Shown: one piece after another, positions 52,727-61,619 of the stretch | How positions within the stretch are numbered: the first letter of the stretch is position 1 | Layout of the letters: each line of letters opens with the position of its first letter | From: Pirellulales bacterium | Lineage (GTDB): Bacteria; Planctomycetota; Planctomycetia; Pirellulales; Thermoguttaceae | DNA length: 64,000 nucleotides | Direction: 5' to 3' | Assembly: GCA_016935315.1 (NCBI GenBank) | Contig: JAFGRD010000128.1 | Location: forward strand, 43,989 to 107,988 | Notes under the pieces: generated by a model | Seen by the model: the letters and a program-made list of their open reading frames with translations, nothing else | Told to the model about the DNA's origin: nothing | The model's database searches: none | Translations under genes and position numbers: made by a program

Positions 52727-54052
52727 ATGGTTACGAAACCCACGCGAAGAGAATTCCTCGGCACTTCCGCCGCCGCGGCGGCCTGGGCCGGCAGCCGGCT
52801 CTATGCGGCCGGCGCCTCGGCCGATGCCGGTCCGAACGAAACGATCAACCTGGGTCTGATCGGCTGCGGCGGGGAGGGGCGCGCCGTGATGGCCGCCCAC
52901 ATGCTCTGCCCCGGCACCCGCGTGGTCGCCGTCTGCGACTTGCACGCCACGCGGATGGCCCAGGCGCGCGAGCAGGCCGGCGGTGAGAAGGTGCTGGCCT
53001 ATCACGATTTCCGCAAACTGCTGGACAACAAGGACATCGACGCCGTGATCGTGGGCACCAACGGCCACTGGCACGTGCTGCCGACGATCCATGCCTGTCA
53101 GGCCGGCAAAGACGTCTACGTCGAGAAGCCGCTGGGCACGTCGATCGGCGAGGGCCGGGCGGCGGTCGAGGCCGCTCGGAAGTACGACCGCATCGTGCAG
53201 ATCGGCACGCAGCAACACAGTTGGCCTCACTACCAGCAGGCCGCTGAAATCATCCAGTCCGGCCGCCTGGGCGAAATCTCCGAAGTGAAAGTTTGGGACA
53301 TGGACTACATGTATCCCGGGCCCGGCGCCCCGCCCGACTGCGATCCACCCCAAGAACTCGACTGGGACTTCTGGGTCGGCCCCTCGCCCAAAAAGCCCTA
53401 CAACCCGAACCGCTACGCGCAGCATTACTGGTGGTTCGACTATGCCGGCGGCTGGCAACTCGATTGGGCCGTGCACCACTACGACATCGTACATTGGTGC
53501 ATGGGTGTCAAGGCCCCCGTGTCGGCCGCGGCCATGGGTGGGTTCATGTGTTACGAAGAAACCAACATCGAATGGCCCGACACGTTCTCCGGAATCTGCC
53601 AGTACGGTCCCGGGCCCGTCGCCAAGAAGGGCTTTCTGCTGCAATACACCTTTCGCGGCGGCTGCCGGCGGGAACAGCGCAGCCACGCCAAGTGCTTCTT
53701 CGGCACCGAAGCCTCGATGCTGCTGGACCGCAGCGGGTTCACCATCACGCCCGAACGTAACCGGCCCGGCAAGGAAGAGAGTGCCCGCAACGCCTTCACC
53801 ACGAATGTCCACATCGAAAGCCTCCAGGCCCACGCCCAGGTGTTTCTCGATTGCGTCCGCTCGCGCAAGAAATCGCCCGCCGACGTCGAGAACGGCCACT
53901 GCTCCAGCAATCCGGGCCATCTGATGAACATCGCCTGGAAGGTCGGACGGAAGATCCGTTGGGACGCCGACAAGGAACAGGTCGTCGACGACCCGCAGGC
54001 CGACGCCCTGGTGACCAAGCCGTATCGGGCGCCGTGGAAGCTCGAGGTGTAA
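52727..54052 (+). CDS. Tat-exported Gfo/Idh/MocA-family oxidoreductase
   Basis: A 441-residue NAD(P)-dependent oxidoreductase with a twin-arginine signal (TRREFLGTSAAAAAWAGS, about 6-23), a hallmark of the planctomycete expansions of this family. The Rossmann domain starts at INLGLIGCGGEGRA; VEKPLGTSIGEGRAAVEAAR contains the conserved Lys of the EKP motif; the alpha/beta domain has WQLDWAVHHYDIVHWCMG with the His pair. Family members oxidise or epimerise sugars; GH109 N-acetylgalactosaminidases share this architecture. An ACGGAGAA SD precedes the ATG at 52727. The substrate is unknown. Confidence 0.88.
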   Translation: MVTKPTRREFLGTSAAAAAWAGSRLYAAGASADAGPNETINLGLIGCGGEGRAVMAAHMLCPGTRVVAVCDLHATRMAQAREQAGGEKVLAYHDFRKLLDNKDIDAVIVGTNGHWHVLPTIHACQAGKDVYVEKPLGTSIGEGRAAVEAARKYDRIVQIGTQQHSWPHYQQAAEIIQSGRLGEISEVKVWDMDYMYPGPGAPPDCDPPQELDWDFWVGPSPKKPYNPNRYAQHYWWFDYAGGWQLDWAVHHYDIVHWCMGVKAPVSAAAMGGFMCYEETNIEWPDTFSGICQYGPGPVAKKGFLLQYTFRGGCRREQRSHAKCFFGTEASMLLDRSGFTITPERNRPGKEESARNAFTTNVHIESLQAHAQVFLDCVRSRKKSPADVENGHCSSNPGHLMNIAWKVGRKIRWDADKEQVVDDPQADALVTKPYRAPWKLEV

Positions 54053-54154
54053 CGGTTGCAGCAGAAGACCGCCCAACCGTCTCACGCGGCCGTGGACACG
54101 CAACCCGGAACGTAGGGGGTATCGCCAGCACCTTCAAGCGGATGGCCCTACCTC

Positions 54155-54183
54155 TTGCTCCAGGGGGAGTTTTCGGCTAAAAT
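54155..54183 (+). promoter_or_regulatory. Promoter of the DUF1559 gene
   Basis: -35 TTGCTC (54155-54160, three of six), 17-bp spacer, -10 TAAAAT (54178-54183, five of six). The predicted leader runs about 40 bases to the ATG at 54230, with AGAGG upstream of it. Confidence 0.5.
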
Positions 54184-54229
54184 CGGGACGGGCATGGTCT
54201 TATGTGTTCATTTCTACAAGAGGCTCGTC

Positions 54230-55234
54230 ATGGTCAATCGGAACCGCGGAGGATTCACGTTGGTCGAGTTGCTGGTGGTCATCGCGATCATCGGCATCCT
54301 GATCGCCTTGTTGCTGCCGGCCGTCCAGGCGGCTCGCGAGTCGGGCCGACGGACCCAGTGCTCCAATAACCTCAAACAATTGGGCCTGGCCTGTTTGCAG
54401 CACCTGGAAATGCACAAGCATTTTCCCACCGGAGGGTGGGGTGAAATGTGGGTGGGAGTGCCGGATCGGGGCGCCGGACGCGATCAGCCCGGCGGCTGGG
54501 TCTACAACATCCTGCCGTTTCTCGATCAGGGTCCGTTGCACGATTTGGGCATGCCGGGCACCGATGCGGCGACGATCGAAGACGGCTGCCAGACCCGGCT
54601 TCAGACACCGCTGGACATGCTGCATTGCCCCACGCGGCGTCGCGTGATGGCCTATCCCGCCGTCGAGGACCAGGCCCGGTCGCCGTATCCGCTGAAGGAT
54701 GCCTCGCTCACGTGCGAGCGAGTCGCCCGAACCGATTACGCCATCAACGGCGGAGACTATTACGACGCGACCGATTTCACCACGGGCAGTGAAATCCAGG
54801 GCCCCCAAGGCTTCTCGGACGTCAGCTCGTTTTCCTGGCCCGACACGAGGGACTACACCGGCATTTCCTACATGCGGAGCGAGATCCAGTCGGCCCATAT
54901 TCGCGACGGCCAGTCGGTCGTCTATTTGCTGGGCGAGAAATACCTTGATCCCGAGAACTACGAGACCGGCACGGACCCGGGCGACGACGCTACAGCCTTC
55001 ACCGGCGCGTCGCTGGACGTGATCCGTTGGGCCAACAACGGCGACATGGTTCCCTTGCGGGAGAGGAGAGGCGTTCCGCATCCGCACCATTTTGGCAGCG
55101 CGCACTCGGCCGGCTGCAATTTCGTCTTCTGCGACGGCTCGGTCCACTTGATCAGCTTCTCCATCGACCCGGAAACCAACAAGCGACTGGGGAACCGCAA
55201 GGACGGCAAGCCGGTGGACGCCAGCCTGTTCTAG
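54230..55234 (+). CDS. DUF1559 protein with type IV pilin-like N-terminus
   Basis: A 334-residue protein of the large planctomycete DUF1559 family. The N-terminal prepilin signature [20 protein letters not shown] starts at about residue 8, where a prepilin peptidase would cut before F, leaving a hydrophobic helix. [20 protein letters not shown] is the typical continuation, and the C-terminal [18 protein letters not shown] is the family H-X9-DG-like motif. Function is unknown; the proteins may be pseudopilins or surface appendage parts. It has its own promoter. The frame starts upstream at 54155 without support. Confidence 0.93.
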   Translation: MVNRNRGGFTLVELLVVIAIIGILIALLLPAVQAARESGRRTQCSNNLKQLGLACLQHLEMHKHFPTGGWGEMWVGVPDRGAGRDQPGGWVYNILPFLDQGPLHDLGMPGTDAATIEDGCQTRLQTPLDMLHCPTRRRVMAYPAVEDQARSPYPLKDASLTCERVARTDYAINGGDYYDATDFTTGSEIQGPQGFSDVSSFSWPDTRDYTGISYMRSEIQSAHIRDGQSVVYLLGEKYLDPENYETGTDPGDDATAFTGASLDVIRWANNGDMVPLRERRGVPHPHHFGSAHSAGCNFVFCDGSVHLISFSIDPETNKRLGNRKDGKPVDASLF

Positions 55235-55455
55235 CCGGGATGGGATCATGGGTGCACGCTGTTGTGGGGGACTGTCTTGGTTTTCGTGCAGTGAAAAAGT
55301 TGACTGTGCCCCTCGGCGCAACGTGTGAGCATTCTGCCGCTCCGCGCAGAGGGAGCCGCACGATCGGCGCTGCCGGCGATTCGAGAAGTGGAAAGCCTGC
55401 CCCACCGGGAACAACCGGGGAGCCCGTCGGCTTTCCCCGCTTACGGGCGACCAGC

Positions 55456-56919
55456 ATGCGACACGCTCAGCAACTGTTCCTCGGCATCGACGTGGGCACC
55501 GGTGGCGTCCGCGCCCTGGCGGCGACGCCCTCGGGCGAAGTAGCGGCGGCGGCGGCGATCGCGTTCGACCCCTCCGTCGTCGCGCCCCGGCAAGACCGTC
55601 ACGAGCAGCCGCCCGAGGCATGGTGGCGGGCCGTGTGCCGGGCGACCTCGACCGTGATCGAAGACCTTGCGGCCGCGGCCATCTCGCCCGGTCAGCTTGC
55701 CGCGGTGGCCGTCGACGGTACGTCCGGGACGCTGGTCGTGCTGGACGACGCCGGACGCCCGCTGCGGCCGGCGATCATGTACAACGATCCGCGTTCGGCC
55801 GTCGAGGCCGTGCAACTGAATACGGCCGCCGCCGACTTCTGCGACAAGCTCGGCTACCGGTTCGAGTCGTCGTTCGCCTTGGCCAAGATCGCCTGGCTGC
55901 GGGGCCACGAGCCGGAGGTGTTCGACCGCGCCGCCCGATTCGTCCACCAGGCCGACTGCATCCAGGGACGCTTGACCGGCCAGCCGCCCGTGGCCGACTA
56001 CAGCAACGCCCTGAAGACCGGCTACGACCTGATCGACGAGTGTTGGCCGGCTTGGATCGATCGGCTGCTGCCGGTGACCGATCGGCTGCCCAAGGTGGTC
56101 GCCCCGGGCACGACCATCGGGAGCGTTTCGCAAGTGGCCGCCGAACAGACCGGCTTGCCTGCGGGGTTGGCCGTGGTCAGCGGCGCCAGCGACGGCACGG
56201 CGGCCTGCCTGGCGTCGGGTGTTCGCGAGCCGGGCGACTACAACACCACGCTCGGCACCACGCTGGTCTACAAGGGCATCAGTCGAAGCGTCTGCCGGCA
56301 CCCGCAGGGTCTGGTCTATTGCCACAAGCTGCCCGGCGGGCACTGGCTTCCCGGCGCGGCCGGCAACGTCGGCTGCGAGTGGATCACGCGTCTCTTCGCC
56401 CATGCCGAGCCGTCCGCGATGGACACCGCCGCCGAAACGAGACTGCCCAGCGATTGTCTGGCCTATCCGCTGGTCCGCACGGGCGAGCGATTTCCCTTTC
56501 TGTCGGAGACCGCCGAAGGATTTGCCGTCCCCCCGGCGCAGGAGCCGGCCGATCGCTACGCGGCCTGCTTGCAGGGCGTCGCGCTGGTCGAGCGACTCGG
56601 CTATCAGACGCTCGACCGGGTGGCCGGCACGTCCGGCGGCCAGGTCTTCAGCACCGGTGGCGGCAGCCGCAGCGACGTTTGGATGCAGTGCCGTGCCGAC
56701 GCCACCGGCCGGATGATGCACCGCCCACGATGCGGTCAGTCGGCCTTCGGCTCCGCCGTCTTGGCCGCCGCCGCAACCTACTACGACGGTTGGTCCGAAG
56801 CGGTCGGGCACATGGTCCGCATCCAGCGCACGTTCACTCCGGATGTCCGACGGACCGAACCATACGACGGGCTGTTCGAGCGATTCTGCGACGAACTGAA
56901 ACAGCGAGGCTACCTGTGA
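55456..56919 (+). CDS. FGGY-family carbohydrate kinase
   Basis: A 487-residue sugar kinase of the xylulokinase type. GIDVGTGGVRA (10-20) is the phosphate-1 motif, DGTSGTLVVLD (about 90) is the next, GTTLVYKG the adenosine region, and VFSTGGGSRSDVWMQCRAD the family C-terminal signature. The substrate could be xylulose, ribulose, glycerol or a rarer ketose. The ATG at 55456 has a weak SD; the frame extends to 55027 without support. Its stop codon overlaps the GTG start of the phosphohexomutase gene (GTGA), so the two are translationally coupled. Confidence 0.88.
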   Translation: MRHAQQLFLGIDVGTGGVRALAATPSGEVAAAAAIAFDPSVVAPRQDRHEQPPEAWWRAVCRATSTVIEDLAAAAISPGQLAAVAVDGTSGTLVVLDDAGRPLRPAIMYNDPRSAVEAVQLNTAAADFCDKLGYRFESSFALAKIAWLRGHEPEVFDRAARFVHQADCIQGRLTGQPPVADYSNALKTGYDLIDECWPAWIDRLLPVTDRLPKVVAPGTTIGSVSQVAAEQTGLPAGLAVVSGASDGTAACLASGVREPGDYNTTLGTTLVYKGISRSVCRHPQGLVYCHKLPGGHWLPGAAGNVGCEWITRLFAHAEPSAMDTAAETRLPSDCLAYPLVRTGERFPFLSETAEGFAVPPAQEPADRYAACLQGVALVERLGYQTLDRVAGTSGGQVFSTGGGSRSDVWMQCRADATGRMMHRPRCGQSAFGSAVLAAAATYYDGWSEAVGHMVRIQRTFTPDVRRTEPYDGLFERFCDELKQRGYL

Positions 56920-58316
56920 ACATCTATAAGCCGTGTGACATTCGGGGCCGGGCCGCCGACGACCTGACCCCCGACTTGTATCGAAGCTGGGGCCGCGCGC
57001 TGGGACATCAGGTGCCGCCGCAGTCGAAGTTTGTCGCCGGCGGCGACGTTCGCGGCTCGACGCCTGGATTTCTGGCCGCCTTGATCGACGGGCTTTGCGA
57101 CGCCGACCTGGACGTGGTCGACTTGGGCCAGTTGCCCACGCCGATGATCTACCACGCGCGGCGCCGCCTGGCCGCGGCCGGCTGTGCCGCGGTCACTGCG
57201 TCGCACAACCCGGCCGAAATCAACGGGCTGAAATGGATGGTGGGTGGGCGGCCGCCGAGCGAGCGGGAAGTCCTTGCCCTGCAACGCGGGGCCGACGATC
57301 CCCGTTCGGTTCCCTCCGGGCGCCGCCGCGGCGCGTGGCGCCGGCTGGATGTCTCGTTCGACTACGTGGCGTGGCTGCAGGAGACCTGGGTGGACGCCAT
57401 GGGGGCCGAGTGTCACCTGGTGCTCGACCCGATGCACGGCTGTCTGGCCCGCCGGGCCAGGCGATATCTTCACGCCGTCTTCCCGCAAAGCCTGATCTCG
57501 GCCGTCCACGACGACCCGCACCCGGCATTTGCCGGCTGCACACCTGACTGCTCGCGTCCACACCGGCTCGACGAGCTTTGCGAGGCCGTCTACCGCCAGC
57601 GGGCCCACGTAGGCATTGCGTTCGACGGTGACGGCGACCGCCTGGCCCTGGTCGACGACCTGGCCCTGCCCTTGACGGCCGAGGAAACGACCTGGTGCCT
57701 GCTGCAGAGCTACGGCCCGCAGTTGCGGGGGGAGCGATTCGTCTACGACCTGAAGTTCTCCAATCGAGTTCCCGAGACGGCCGAGCGCCTCGGCGCCGAA
57801 TCGCTCGTGGAACGCAGCGGCCACGCCTTCATCCGCAACCGCATGCTGAAAACCGGCGCCCTGTTCGGCGCCGAGATCAGCGGCCATTACTTCTTCCGCG
57901 CGCTCGACGGCGGCGACGACGGACTGTTTGCGGCCTGCCGGCTGATTGCCTACCTGGCCGAATCGGGCCAAACGCTCTCCGAACTCCGCGAGGGCTGTCC
58001 GCAAGTCTTCATCACGCCCGACCTGCGCGTTTCGCTCGGGCCGGACGACCAGCGGGCGATCCTCGACCAGGTGCAGACATCGTGGGCGGAACACCCTCAA
58101 TCGACCCTCGACGGTATCCGCATCGACTTTCCCGACGGTTGGGCCCTGGTTCGCAGCTCCGTCACCGAACCGGCGTTGACGTTCCGCTTCGAGGCCTCCG
58201 ACCCCGGCTGGCTCGAAGAGCTGGTGCGCCGCTTCTGTCAACCGCTCGCCGACGTCGGAATCGAGTTGTGGTCCCGTTACGAGGCCACCATGGGCGGCGG
58301 AACCTGTGAAGCATGA
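56916..58316 (+). CDS. Phosphoglucomutase/phosphomannomutase-family protein
   Basis: A 466-residue alpha-D-phosphohexomutase. The catalytic phosphoserine is S96 in TASHNPAEING, the metal loop is DGDGDR (about 237-242) and the sugar-binding loop GAEISGHYFFR (about 320) is present; the phosphate-binding loop in domain 4 is less standard. It starts at a GTG that overlaps the kinase stop (GTGA at 56916-56919); no earlier start has family-like sequence. The coupling with an FGGY kinase suggests an aldose or ketose is phosphorylated then isomerised at the phosphate position, possibly feeding nucleotide-sugar synthesis. Confidence 0.88.
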   Translation: MNIYKPCDIRGRAADDLTPDLYRSWGRALGHQVPPQSKFVAGGDVRGSTPGFLAALIDGLCDADLDVVDLGQLPTPMIYHARRRLAAAGCAAVTASHNPAEINGLKWMVGGRPPSEREVLALQRGADDPRSVPSGRRRGAWRRLDVSFDYVAWLQETWVDAMGAECHLVLDPMHGCLARRARRYLHAVFPQSLISAVHDDPHPAFAGCTPDCSRPHRLDELCEAVYRQRAHVGIAFDGDGDRLALVDDLALPLTAEETTWCLLQSYGPQLRGERFVYDLKFSNRVPETAERLGAESLVERSGHAFIRNRMLKTGALFGAEISGHYFFRALDGGDDGLFAACRLIAYLAESGQTLSELREGCPQVFITPDLRVSLGPDDQRAILDQVQTSWAEHPQSTLDGIRIDFPDGWALVRSSVTEPALTFRFEASDPGWLEELVRRFCQPLADVGIELWSRYEATMGGGTCEA

Positions 58317-58384
58317 CGGGGTGGGCTCCGATTTGACGGCCAACCGCGGTGTATCGTTCGCTATCCACATCAGGAGTCCATCCC

Positions 58385-60055
58385 ATGAGAAGCAGAACAA
58401 TGAGAAACAGATCTCGACCATCCAACGCGGTCGTCGGCCTGATCCTTGCGGCGGTCCTGGGATTGATGGAAACCGTCGTTGCGGCTCCCGCGGCGTCGGT
58501 GGAAATCTGGAGATGTTGGGAGAAGACGTTCACCGCGGAGGCCGATCCGAGCACGCAGCTTAAGGCTGCCCTGACGGCTCCCAGCGGCAAGACGAGGCAG
58601 GTCGACGGCTTCTGGGACGGAGGCAACACTTGGCGCGTGCGGTTCATGCCCGACGAGTCGGGTACGTGGCGCTTTCAGACGTCCTCCGTGCCGCCCCGTG
58701 CCGGCCTGGACGGCCAGGGAGGGCAGTTCTCGTGCCAAGCTGCGCCCGGGAAGACATGCTTCGAGCGACACGGCCGGATCGGTGTTTCGACCGACGGACA
58801 TCACTTCCAGCACGCCGACGGCACGCCGTTTCTTTGGCTGGTGGACACGGCCTGGAACGGGGCCCTGAAGTCCAGCCGCGAAGACTGGGACCGCTTCCTC
58901 GACAACCGTGCCTCTAAGGGATTTACCGGAGTGCAGTTCGTCGTGACCCAGTGGCGCACGGCCTACGCCAACGCCGAGGGACAAGTCGCCTATACGGGCG
59001 ACGATCGGATCGAGATTCGACCGGAGTTCTTTCGCCGGATCGACGAGCGCGTCGATGCCGTAAACGCCAAAGGCCTGTTGGCCGTTCCGGTGTTGCTTTG
59101 GACCCTTGGCCAAAGGCAGCACAATCCCGGCCAGCTTCCCGAAAGCGAGGCCATCCGGCTCGCCCGCTATATGGTTGCCCGATACGGGGCCAACCACGTC
59201 GCCTGGTTTCTGCCCGGCGACGGCAACTACTTCGACGAGCGGGCGGAGCGATGGAAACGGATCGGCCGCGCCGTTTTCGACACCGACGACCATGCGCCCG
59301 TCTTCATCCACCCGCAAGGCATGCAATGGCCGTACGACGCCTTCCTGGGCGAGCGGTGGCTCAGCGTCTTCGGCTACCAGAGTGGCCACGGCGACGACGG
59401 CCGGACGCTGACTTGGTTGCACTCGGGGCCGCCGGCCCAGAAATGGCGCCAGAAACCGGCCCGCCCGGTGATCAACCTGGAGCCGCCCTATGAAGACCAC
59501 ATCGCCTACCAGTCGCGAAAGCGGCACACGGACGACACGGTGCGGCGCACGCTCTACTGGAGCATGCTCAACGCGCCCACGGCGGGAACCAGCTACGGGG
59601 CCCATGGCGTGTGGAGCTGGGAATCTCGGCCCAAGGAGCCGCAGGAGCACGGCGGCACCGGCGTGGCCCAGCCCTGGTTCGAGGCCATGGACCTGCCCGG
59701 CAGCTCGCAGCTAAAACACCTCAGCGATTTGTTCCGTTCGTTGCGTTGGTGGGAGATTCGACCCGATCGCCAGTTCGCCGCGCGCGTCGGCAACAAGCCG
59801 CCGGAGCCGGCGCGAGGTGGCGCAGCCGGTCTTCACGTGGCGGCGGCGCGCTCGCCACAAGGCGACCTGGCGCTCGTCTATCTCCCGGTCGGTGGCGCGG
59901 TGGCGATCCAGACCGAGAGGCTCCGTGACGGCTGGACGGCCGAGTGGTTTAACCCACGTACCGGGAAATCGACGCCAGCGGGGCCGAGCGAAGGGAGGGT
60001 CTTCAAGTCTCCCGACGCGGAGGATTGGGTGCTCGTGTTTCGTGCGGGACAATGA
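58385..60055 (+). CDS. Secreted DUF5060/DUF4038 glycoside-hydrolase-like protein
   Basis: A 556-residue protein with a signal peptide (about 1-35). Order: an Ig-like DUF5060 region (about 40-120; VEIWRCWEKTFTAEAD, NTWRVRFMPDESGTWRFQT), a DUF4038 TIM barrel (about 130-450; FLWLVDTAWNGALKSSREDW, VQFVVTQWRTAY, WFLPGDGNYFDERAERW, NLEPPYED), and a C-terminal collagen-binding-like beta domain (about 470-556). DUF4038 includes GH140 apiosidases that attack rhamnogalacturonan-II side chains. An AGGAG SD precedes the ATG at 58385. The specificity here is unknown. Confidence 0.8.
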   Translation: MRSRTMRNRSRPSNAVVGLILAAVLGLMETVVAAPAASVEIWRCWEKTFTAEADPSTQLKAALTAPSGKTRQVDGFWDGGNTWRVRFMPDESGTWRFQTSSVPPRAGLDGQGGQFSCQAAPGKTCFERHGRIGVSTDGHHFQHADGTPFLWLVDTAWNGALKSSREDWDRFLDNRASKGFTGVQFVVTQWRTAYANAEGQVAYTGDDRIEIRPEFFRRIDERVDAVNAKGLLAVPVLLWTLGQRQHNPGQLPESEAIRLARYMVARYGANHVAWFLPGDGNYFDERAERWKRIGRAVFDTDDHAPVFIHPQGMQWPYDAFLGERWLSVFGYQSGHGDDGRTLTWLHSGPPAQKWRQKPARPVINLEPPYEDHIAYQSRKRHTDDTVRRTLYWSMLNAPTAGTSYGAHGVWSWESRPKEPQEHGGTGVAQPWFEAMDLPGSSQLKHLSDLFRSLRWWEIRPDRQFAARVGNKPPEPARGGAAGLHVAAARSPQGDLALVYLPVGGAVAIQTERLRDGWTAEWFNPRTGKSTPAGPSEGRVFKSPDAEDWVLVFRAGQ

Positions 60056-60174
60056 CACAGCCGCAACGGAGATCGCCTCGCGGCGGCCCTCCCCCCCGCC
60101 AATCCCCTTCGGATAACGCTCAGGGTCCGCGCCTTGACCATGCACACGTCAATGAGCCTCCGCGAGCGTTGGTC

Positions 60175-60203
60175 TTGACCCAATATGTCCCAATAGCTAT
60201 GTT
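60175..60203 (+). promoter_or_regulatory. Promoter of the glycosyltransferase/radical SAM operon
   Basis: -35 TTGACC (60175-60180, five of six), 17-bp spacer, -10 TATGTT (60198-60203, four of six). The leader of roughly 70 bases ends in GGAGAGA before the ATG at 60281. A second TTGACC lies 41 bp upstream. Confidence 0.65.
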
Positions 60204-60280
60204 CCCTGTCGCCTAACCGGTGTGTGTGCGCCGGCCATCGCCTATCAGCGGCACCGCAGACGTTGCGCTCGACGGAGAGA

Positions 60281-61609
60281 ATGGATTCCTTCTGGTTAGC
60301 TGCTTATCTGGTTCTGGCCGGCGTGGCCCTCGTCCAGTCCGTGCTGTTGACAGTGCAGGCGTGGGAGCATCGTCGTTTTGTACGGAGCCGAATGGGCAGG
60401 CTGGGCAGCGAGCGGCCGACGGGGCACGCGGCCGTATTCGCCCCCTGCAAGGGGGTCGACGTCGGTTTGGAGGACAACCTTCGGGCGCTGTTGCAGCAGG
60501 ACTACGACGACTACGAGGTGACGTTCATTGTCGAGAGTGCCGACGACCCAGCTTGCCCAGTCGTTCAACGCCTGATTGCGGAGCACCCCTGCGTGGCGTG
60601 CCGACTGGTGGTTGCCGGTCGAGCAACCCATAGCGGCCAGAAGGTACACAACCTGCGGGCGGCCACGGCCCGACTCGGGCCGCAAGTGAAGTACCTGGCC
60701 TTTCTCGATTCCGATGCCCGGCCAAGATCTCAGTGGCTGCGGTCGCTGACCGCGATCCTGTCGAAAACAGACTGCAGGGCCGTAACGGGCTACCGTTGGT
60801 TTATCCCCGATCGCTCCACCTTGGCCAACTATTTGCTCTACAGCATGAACTGCGGCGTGATGTCGCTGTTCGGTCGGACGAGCCACTATCTGGTGTGGGG
60901 CGGATCGTGGGGAATCCGCCGAGATGTGTTCGATTCGATCGGATTGCACGGGGCGTGGAAAGGGACCCTGAGCGACGACCTCGTGGCCACGCGACTGCTG
61001 CGTCGCGCCAAGGTTCCCGTACGGTTCGAGCCGGCCTGCGTGGTTGCGTCTCCGTTGGACTACTCGTTGGCCGGGGTGCTTTCTTTCCTCCGAAGACAGT
61101 ACATGGTTGCGAGGTTCTACACGCCCGACTGGTGGCTGTTCGGCCTTCTTGCAACTACGTTTACCAGCCTGGCGTGGCTGGGCAACCTGGCCGCCCTGGG
61201 ATGCAGTCTGGTTCTAGGCGCCCCATCGCTTTGGATGCCGGCGTCGGTCTGCGGGTTGCTCTACCTGCTCTCGGTCCATCGGGGCATGGTTCGCCAGGGT
61301 CTGGTCGGGACGTACTTTCCCGACCGGCGGCGAGCGCTGCGTGCCTGCGCCCGCATCGACACGTGGGCCAATCCGATCGTTGGATGGATCAGTTGGCTGG
61401 GTGTGCTCGCGTCGATGTGGGGACGGCAGATCGCCTGGCGCGGGATTCGCTATCATCTTGCCCTCGGTGGCCGCATCCGCTCAGTCCAACGCGACGACGG
61501 CCCGCCGTCCGCGGACGAACCGGCGGCCGCCGGAGATCAAAGCGACGACGAGCTGCAAACCGTCGCCTTCCCCACACGAGAGACCGTCCCCTATCGGAAA
61601 GCCGGATAA
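60281..61609 (+). CDS. Membrane-bound GT2 glycosyltransferase (ceramide glucosyltransferase/HpnI-like)
   Basis: A 442-residue membrane enzyme. One helix precedes a GT-A domain with AVFAPCKGVDVGLEDNLRAL, FLDSDARPRSQW (metal-binding DxD-like), TLSDDLVATRLLRRA (acid/base region) and FLRRQYMVARFY (a (Q/R)xxRW-like motif). Three to four helices follow (about 285-400) and a charged C-terminal tail (about 405-442). The pattern matches ceramide glucosyltransferases and hopanoid-modifying HpnI. The SD GGAGAGA precedes the ATG. Its stop lies within the SD of the radical SAM gene, so they are co-transcribed. Substrate: probably a lipid or hopanoid, by family. Confidence 0.8.
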   Translation: MDSFWLAAYLVLAGVALVQSVLLTVQAWEHRRFVRSRMGRLGSERPTGHAAVFAPCKGVDVGLEDNLRALLQQDYDDYEVTFIVESADDPACPVVQRLIAEHPCVACRLVVAGRATHSGQKVHNLRAATARLGPQVKYLAFLDSDARPRSQWLRSLTAILSKTDCRAVTGYRWFIPDRSTLANYLLYSMNCGVMSLFGRTSHYLVWGGSWGIRRDVFDSIGLHGAWKGTLSDDLVATRLLRRAKVPVRFEPACVVASPLDYSLAGVLSFLRRQYMVARFYTPDWWLFGLLATTFTSLAWLGNLAALGCSLVLGAPSLWMPASVCGLLYLLSVHRGMVRQGLVGTYFPDRRRALRACARIDTWANPIVGWISWLGVLASMWGRQIAWRGIRYHLALGGRIRSVQRDDGPPSADEPAAAGDQSDDELQTVAFPTRETVPYRKAG

Positions 61610-61619
61610 GGAGTCCGCG

